DNA of 11,009 nt from Jimgerdemannia flammicorona. Lineage: Eukaryota; Mucoromycota; Endogonomycetes; Endogonales; Endogonaceae. A program made the position numbers and the translations under genes. The notes beneath the pieces were generated by a model. The model had not been told where the DNA came from and did not search any database. It saw only the letters and a list, made by a program, of their open reading frames with translations. Location: NCBI GenBank assembly GCA_003990745.1, contig RBNI01006747.1, positions 1 to 11,009 of the forward strand, in the 5' to 3' direction. This document shows positions 7,199 through 11,009 of this stretch, one piece after another; the stretch's first letter is position 1; each line of letters starts with the position of its first letter.

Positions 7199-9101
7199 AT
7201 GACAACTGATAAGTATTCTGAGGTGCATGCTGGGCAGGGTGGCCCTAGTGCATTTAACTGGCAGCATGTGGGGAGGAGTCATGGCTTGAGAGAAGTATGA
7301 GGGGCTTGCTGGCTAGAAGATATAGTAGGGGAGAGGATAGTGCTGGAGGCCAGAAGATAAAGAGAATGAGCTTTGTAGATAAGGTGAAGGGAGATCAACT
7401 GATGACAACAACTGAGCTGGAGAACTAGCTGAGGAAGAGCAAGGAGATAGTGAGAACTATAGGTTCTGAGGGAGTAGTCCATGGAGGTGAGAGCAGTAGA
7501 GCTGAGAGAGTAGTGGCTGAGGAGAGTAGAACTACTGATAGCAAGAGAACTACTAATCTGGAAAAAAAATCCAGATGTAATGATTGATGGTAGATCTGAA
7601 CAGAGGGTGGACACAAGGCCTGGGGATCTGGCAGATGATGTAGCAGAACTAGTGGTGGTATCATTACTTAAGAAATTGAGGTCAGAATTTGTCATCATAT
7701 TATGCTTCTAAGACTTGATAGTAATGATAAGAATGATTCTAGGACTTCTGACCCAGGAGGTGAAGGGGGCCACTTTGGTGAAGTTTTTGAGGAGACTGGA
7801 AGGGGTAGAGATTGGCTTTGAGAATGAGGAGGTGCTGTTGAAGGTGATGAAGAAGGGAGTAGTAGTGAGAAGGATAGTAATCTCTATGATCCAGTACTTG
7901 TACTAGAATCTCTAAGTGGTGCAGTTGATAGTGCTGGATGTGCCTATAGTGGCAAAGGAAATGGCCAGAGAGTTGATTGTAGAGGCTGTCAAAGAGTATA
8001 GAGAGATCATAGATGTCAGGTTTAGAGTCTAGAAGAGTATCAAATTCCAGACTAGAGATATAGATATCAGAGTGTAGCTAGTGGGCAAGAAGAATATAGA
8101 GAAGACAAGAGACTGACCAGTAGTTCTTAAGTAGAGACCAGTGGAGTACAAGGTCTCACAAGTAAAAGAGATACTAGAGGAAGAAGAGGACTTATTAGAG
8201 ATATTAGAAGATCTGGCTAGGGCTGTAGAGAGGAGAAGATTGGCCTGAAAGAAGTATGAGACTAAGACAGTTATAGAGATTATTAATGGTAAGAAGGTGT
8301 AGCTAGACCAGATGGCCTGAGAGCAGATATAGAGGAGACATATTCAGAGAGAGCTGTTAGTAAAGTTGGGAGGAGAGACAGTAGGAAAGACTACCACTAA
8401 AGATGTTAGATCACAAGTGAATATCTGGGTGAGAGAGAAGGAGGTGGCTCCAGAGATAACCTAGAGAGCAGAAGGTAGTCCTGGATTGAGTGTAGTTGTG
8501 GAAGATACAGAGATGGACAAGGGGGAGCACTCTCATTATGGAGTGCCAGACAGGGCTACTGGTGAGAATAAACTGCAGGATATACTGGAGGAGAATTAAA
8601 ATAAGTTGATAAGAAGGAATAATGAAGAAGGGTAGGCAGAAGGGGTGGAGAGAGTAGCTCAGAGAGTTGAGAAGACTGTGGATAAGGAGAAGTAGCTGTA
8701 GACAAAGAGAAGTAGCTATGGAAAATACTGAAAAATATAGTGGCTGAGGAGCTAGGGGAAGAAGACATGAAATTCTATATAGTAAGGAGATACCAAGGAA
8801 AATTTATAATAAGATAATAGTAGTATTGATAGAGGCTGAGACTTATCAAGTGAGTGATGACAGAGAGGTAGTATTGAGGGCAATTATAAATGATCATACT
8901 GCTTATATATGAGGTCTAAGAAAGGGGCTGAAAAAGTAGTGAGTAGTATGTAAGGAGAATCAGTCAGAGATAGAGGCTGTGGATGGGGCAGATTATTAGG
9001 AGATTTTGGCAGCACTAGATGCTCAGTAGGGAGAGGCAAATGAGTTGGTAACAGAGAGGAACTTGGATCTTACAGATGATGGGATGAGTATAGAATTATA
9101 G
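7199..9101 (+). pseudogene. LINE copy A ORF1 (gag-like RNA-binding protein), broken
   Basis: ORF1 proteins of LINEs bind the element RNA. The start ATG 7199 is conserved with copy B. It opens MTTDKYSEVHAGQGGPSAFN, then a one-base deletion near 7293 relative to copy B shifts frame; the next frame reads SMRGLLARRYSRGEDSAGG and MSFVDKVKGD, matching copy B. A run of eight A (7562-7569) marks a second frame change. The middle is acidic and low in complexity. From about 7949 a Lys/Glu-rich helical part follows (VAKEMARELIVEAVKEYREI, ILEEEEDLLEILEDLARAVE), with TAG or TGA mostly where Trp would stand. The end reads DYxEILAALDAQ and LTDDGMSIEL with x a stop, closing at TAG 9099-9101. No CCHC knuckle was found. 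The acidic middle is open in more than one frame, so its exact path is uncertain. Confidence 0.68.
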
Positions 9102-9685
9102 AGTGGATGCTTTCTTTCAAAAAATATTATTCAATATGAATAGTATAGCTAGAATCTTCTCTTTGGATGTCAATGGACTAAGAGGTATGATGAGGTATCA
9201 GAATATCTTTAGTTGGTTAAAGAGACTGGATATAGATCTTTTCTTATTGTAGGACATAAGTTATAATACAGACTTGGACTTACTGAACTGGATGAGAGAA
9301 TAGAGTAGTATAGTGGTATGGCAGGGTTGAGTGGGTATTCTAGTCAGGAAGAGGGTGGGGATATTAGGGATATTAGACATTAGGAGAGCCAATTGGTGTG
9401 GAGAGTGTAGAGGAGGCCAGGCTGGAGTCTTCTGATAGTTGGATCATACTATGTACTCCTCAGTAGAGAGAGAAAAATGAGTAGATTGGATCCAGAGATT
9501 GCAAGTGGCTAGTGTTTTAGCAGCTACAGAGATTGACTGTCTGGAGGATAACTTTAATATAATATGTGATAGTAGGGTGGACAGGACCAATGGAGAGAGA
9601 GGAATGGTGAGCAGGAGTGGAGAGATAAAAGATTGGGAGGAGATTGAGAGACTGAGTTCTTTGGTGAATGCTGGATAACTTGAGT

Positions 9686-9710
9686 GAGCAGATCATTGGT
9701 AAAAAAAAAA

Positions 9711-9800
<90 letters not shown>

Positions 9801-9810
9801 AGATCATTGG
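9686..9810. repeat. 14-bp target site duplication flanking the poly(A) insertion
   Basis: GAGCAGATCATTGG occurs at 9686-9699 and again at 9797-9810, identical, directly on both sides of the A tract. One copy belongs to LINE ORF2, so the second was made by the insertion. A 14-bp direct repeat immediately bordering a poly(A) run is the signature of target-primed reverse transcription. Confidence 0.9.
9700..9796 (+). mobile_element. Poly(A)-only retroinsertion in LINE copy A
   Basis: The insert is T, 11 A, T, then 84 A: 97 bases with no body sequence. With its flanking 14-bp duplication it looks like a retrotransposition event truncated at its 5' end so far that only the RNA tail was copied. 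The source RNA cannot be told; the two T bases may be the last bases of its 3' end or A-to-T changes. The exact length of so long a homopolymer in an assembly is uncertain. Confidence 0.78.
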
Positions 9811-10681
9811 GTCTATACCCACTAGATGGCAGAGTTGGATTTAAGGATAGACTGGATACTGATGGCTGAGTGCTGAGGTGCAGATATCTGGAGTGAGATT
9901 GAGACAGTCTGGTGCCCTTGGTCAGACCACTGGAGTTTGCTGGACAGTGAGAGGTTTAGGGGTAGTGAAGATAGGCTTGGACATTGGTATCTGAATATCT
10001 CACTGCTGAGAGATAGTATCTTATAGAGAGAATGGATAGTAGTTATTATCACAAAGATTGTTAGCTGGAGGGCACAGGGGTTACAGATTGGAGATTATTA
10101 GTGGCAGTTGAAATCTGATGCTCAGCAGTTCTAGAGTGATGCTAGGAGAGAGAGAGAAGTCCAGTAGAGGCAGTATATTAGGTAGGCTTCACAGAGGTTG
10201 GAGAAACTATTAGAGAGGTGGGCTAGGGCTTTGGCAGACTGCAAGAAAGAGAACTGGAGGATTCAGAGGATCCAGTGGTAGATGGATGAACTGAAGAGGC
10301 TACTTAGACAGAAAGAGGAACTACAGATGAAGGAGTTTGTGGCTTAGCTTAGGTGATAGAGTTTGGAGGAGGGGGAGTGGTCTACTAAATTTCTGTCAAG
10401 GATGTTATAGGTGAGGAGAATGAGACAGTGGTGGGAAGGAGTGTTGGATAAGGCAGATAACATAGTAACTGAGATACTGGAGATCTTGGACCTACTGCAA
10501 TCTCTTTGAGAGTAGCTGTGGATTAAGAAGGAGAGAGATGATGATGCTCTAGATATTGAACAGCAGCTGGAGAATTGGTATCTAGACCTAACTGTGGGCC
10601 TGATTGAACTTAGAGCACTGGTATAAGGAGAGAAAGTATATTGGATCTTAGCAATGACAAGTATGGAGATGGCTCCTGGGC

Positions 10682-11009
10682 AGCATCTTTCTCCGGTAAC
10701 ATTCAGGTTACACAACCTTTTGGCAACACTTTCGACACAGTTTCTGGAGACAAGCTACTGGTATTATGGCAACCAACATGCACTCAGAGGTGCGTACTGG
10801 GCAAGATGGCCCTGGTGCGTTTGAATGGCAGCAAGTAGGGAGAGGCCCTGGTCTGGGGGGCAGTATGAGGGGTCTGCTAGCAGGAGGACGTAGTGGCGGA
10901 GGGGGTGGAACAGGAGGTCAAGGATCTGGCAGGGTGAGCTTCGCAGAGAAGGTGAAGGGGGGTCAGCAAGGAGCGGGTCTGGAGAGCTGGCTGAGGGGAG
11001 GGAAGGTAC
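10682..11009 (+). mobile_element. LINE copy B, 5' end, little mutated, runs off the right edge
   Basis: Aligns base for base to the start of copy A with only one base of length difference (near 7293). It keeps several CpG sites that copy A lacks and is far more GC-rich than the preceding 7 kb. It begins inside the APG motif of copy A ORF2, so it is a younger insertion of the same family. The 84-base leader (10682-10765) starts AGCATCTTTCTCCGG. Confidence 0.85.
10766..11009 (+). CDS. LINE copy B ORF1, N-terminal 81 codons, open to the window edge
   Basis: ATG at 10766 lies exactly 84 bases from the element start, as in copy A. The frame reads MATNMHSEVRTGQDGPGAFE, then a Gly-rich stretch (LLAGGRSGGGGGTGGQGSG), then RVSFAEKVKGGQQG and LESWLRGGK without a stop. 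The Gly-rich, basic N-terminus fits a disordered RNA-binding ORF1 protein; the SFAEKVK block is also seen in copy A (SFVDKVK). Because the window ends here, whether the rest is intact is unknown. An overlapping frame from 10641 is not the gene: it crosses the copy A/B junction. Confidence 0.72.
   Translation, partial: MATNMHSEVRTGQDGPGAFEWQQVGRGPGLGGSMRGLLAGGRSGGGGGTGGQGSGRVSFAEKVKGGQQGAGLESWLRGGKV

Larger units (their letters stand above)
7115..10681 (+). mobile_element. LINE copy A, heavily mutated, 3' part displaced by LINE copy B
   Basis: A non-LTR retrotransposon with ORF1 (7199-9101) and ORF2 (9136 onward). The 5' end is set by alignment to copy B: similarity starts at AGCACCTTTCTCTGGTAAC (7115) and AGCATCTTTCTCCGGTAAC (10682), and the ORF1 start codon lies 84 bases in from both. 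Copy A stops at 10681, inside the first conserved block of reverse transcriptase, where copy B begins. The remaining RT region and tail should lie right of the window beyond copy B. A Tad1/I-type relationship is plausible for a fungal LINE but not provable without the RT domain. Confidence 0.82.
9136..10681 (+). pseudogene. LINE copy A ORF2, AP-type endonuclease and start of RT, broken
   Basis: ORF2 supplies the nicking endonuclease and the reverse transcriptase. It starts at ATG 9136, 34 bases after ORF1. The endonuclease reads IFSLDVNGLRG, WLKRLDIDLFLL, VGILVRKRVGIL, NFNIICDSRVDRTNGERG and PWSDHWSLL; the last holds the catalytic SDH. Inside the domain, between ADHW and VYTH, a poly(A) tract with a 14-bp duplication interrupts the gene; without it the frame continues into MAELDLRIDWILM. 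The following part is a Trp- and Arg-rich linker (RLEKLLERWARALADCKKEN, MDELKRLLRQKEELQMKEF). The frame ends in WILAMTSMEMAPG, which matches the start of RT domain 1 (normally ...APGPDG). There copy B cuts in. Many TAG/TGA stops interrupt the frame. The Glu after LL in the normal LLQE motif is not seen (stop then Asp). Confidence 0.8.

Noticed and set aside
7279..7698. Minus-strand 139-codon Ser/Leu-rich frame
   Set aside because: It is the antisense of the purine-rich LINE ORF1, which is low in antisense stops because of its composition. Copy B supports the plus-strand reading.
8556..8768. Minus-strand Ser-rich 70-codon frame
   Set aside because: Same cause: antisense of GA-rich LINE ORF1 sequence.
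9684..9869. Polylysine reading frame on the plus strand and polyphenylalanine frame on the minus strand
   Set aside because: Both are translations of the poly(A) tract and its flanks, not genes.
10641..10838. Plus-strand 65-codon frame starting MDLSNDKYGDG
   Set aside because: It crosses the junction between LINE copies A and B and runs out of frame with ORF1 of copy B.

Overview
The window is a graveyard of nested transposable elements from a eukaryote, most likely a filamentous fungus. Evidence: a chromodomain-type Ty3/gypsy integrase, a BED-finger hAT transposase with introns of about 80 bp, an endonuclease-bearing LINE, and heavy C-to-T / G-to-A decay resembling repeat-induced point mutation (RIP). 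CpG is almost absent over most of the window, TpA and CTAG are abundant, and most in-frame stops sit where Gln, Arg or Trp would be expected. I cannot name the species. I see no intact host gene, tRNA, rRNA or CRISPR array.

Layout. (1) 1-1777, minus strand: the 5' half of a hAT DNA transposon. It holds a spliced, broken transposase gene (start codon at 1356-1358), a GT-rich tract, a 14-bp minisatellite and a terminal repeat ending at 1777; its other end lies left of the window. (2) 1778 to about 3540, plus strand: the 3' part of a Ty3/gypsy chromovirus (integrase, chromodomain, polypurine tract, putative 3' LTR), which the hAT element splits inside the integrase. (3) About 3541-6537: very AT-rich, decayed sequence. 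It holds a candidate minus-strand LTR, a long unrecognised minus-strand reading frame (5572-4391) whose stops look mutational, a 52-bp direct repeat and the start of a plus-strand reading frame at 6311. (4) 6538-7097: a 560-bp foldback MITE whose ends match the hAT element at 1777, so it is probably a non-autonomous relative. (5) 7115-10681: LINE copy A, strongly mutated, with ORF1, ORF2 endonuclease and the very start of the RT region. A poly(A)-only insertion with a perfect 14-bp target duplication interrupts the endonuclease. (6) 10682-11009: the 5' end of LINE copy B, same family, much less mutated, inserted into copy A at the conserved APG motif; its ORF1 is open to the window edge.

How the parts relate: the hAT transposase would be the natural driver of the MITE, and a LINE of the A/B type would be the natural source of reverse transcriptase for the poly(A) insertion. 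Relative order: gypsy before hAT; LINE A before LINE B and before the poly(A) insertion. The best candidates for something undescribed are the unrecognised minus-strand frame, the poly(A)-only insertion and the hAT/MITE pair.
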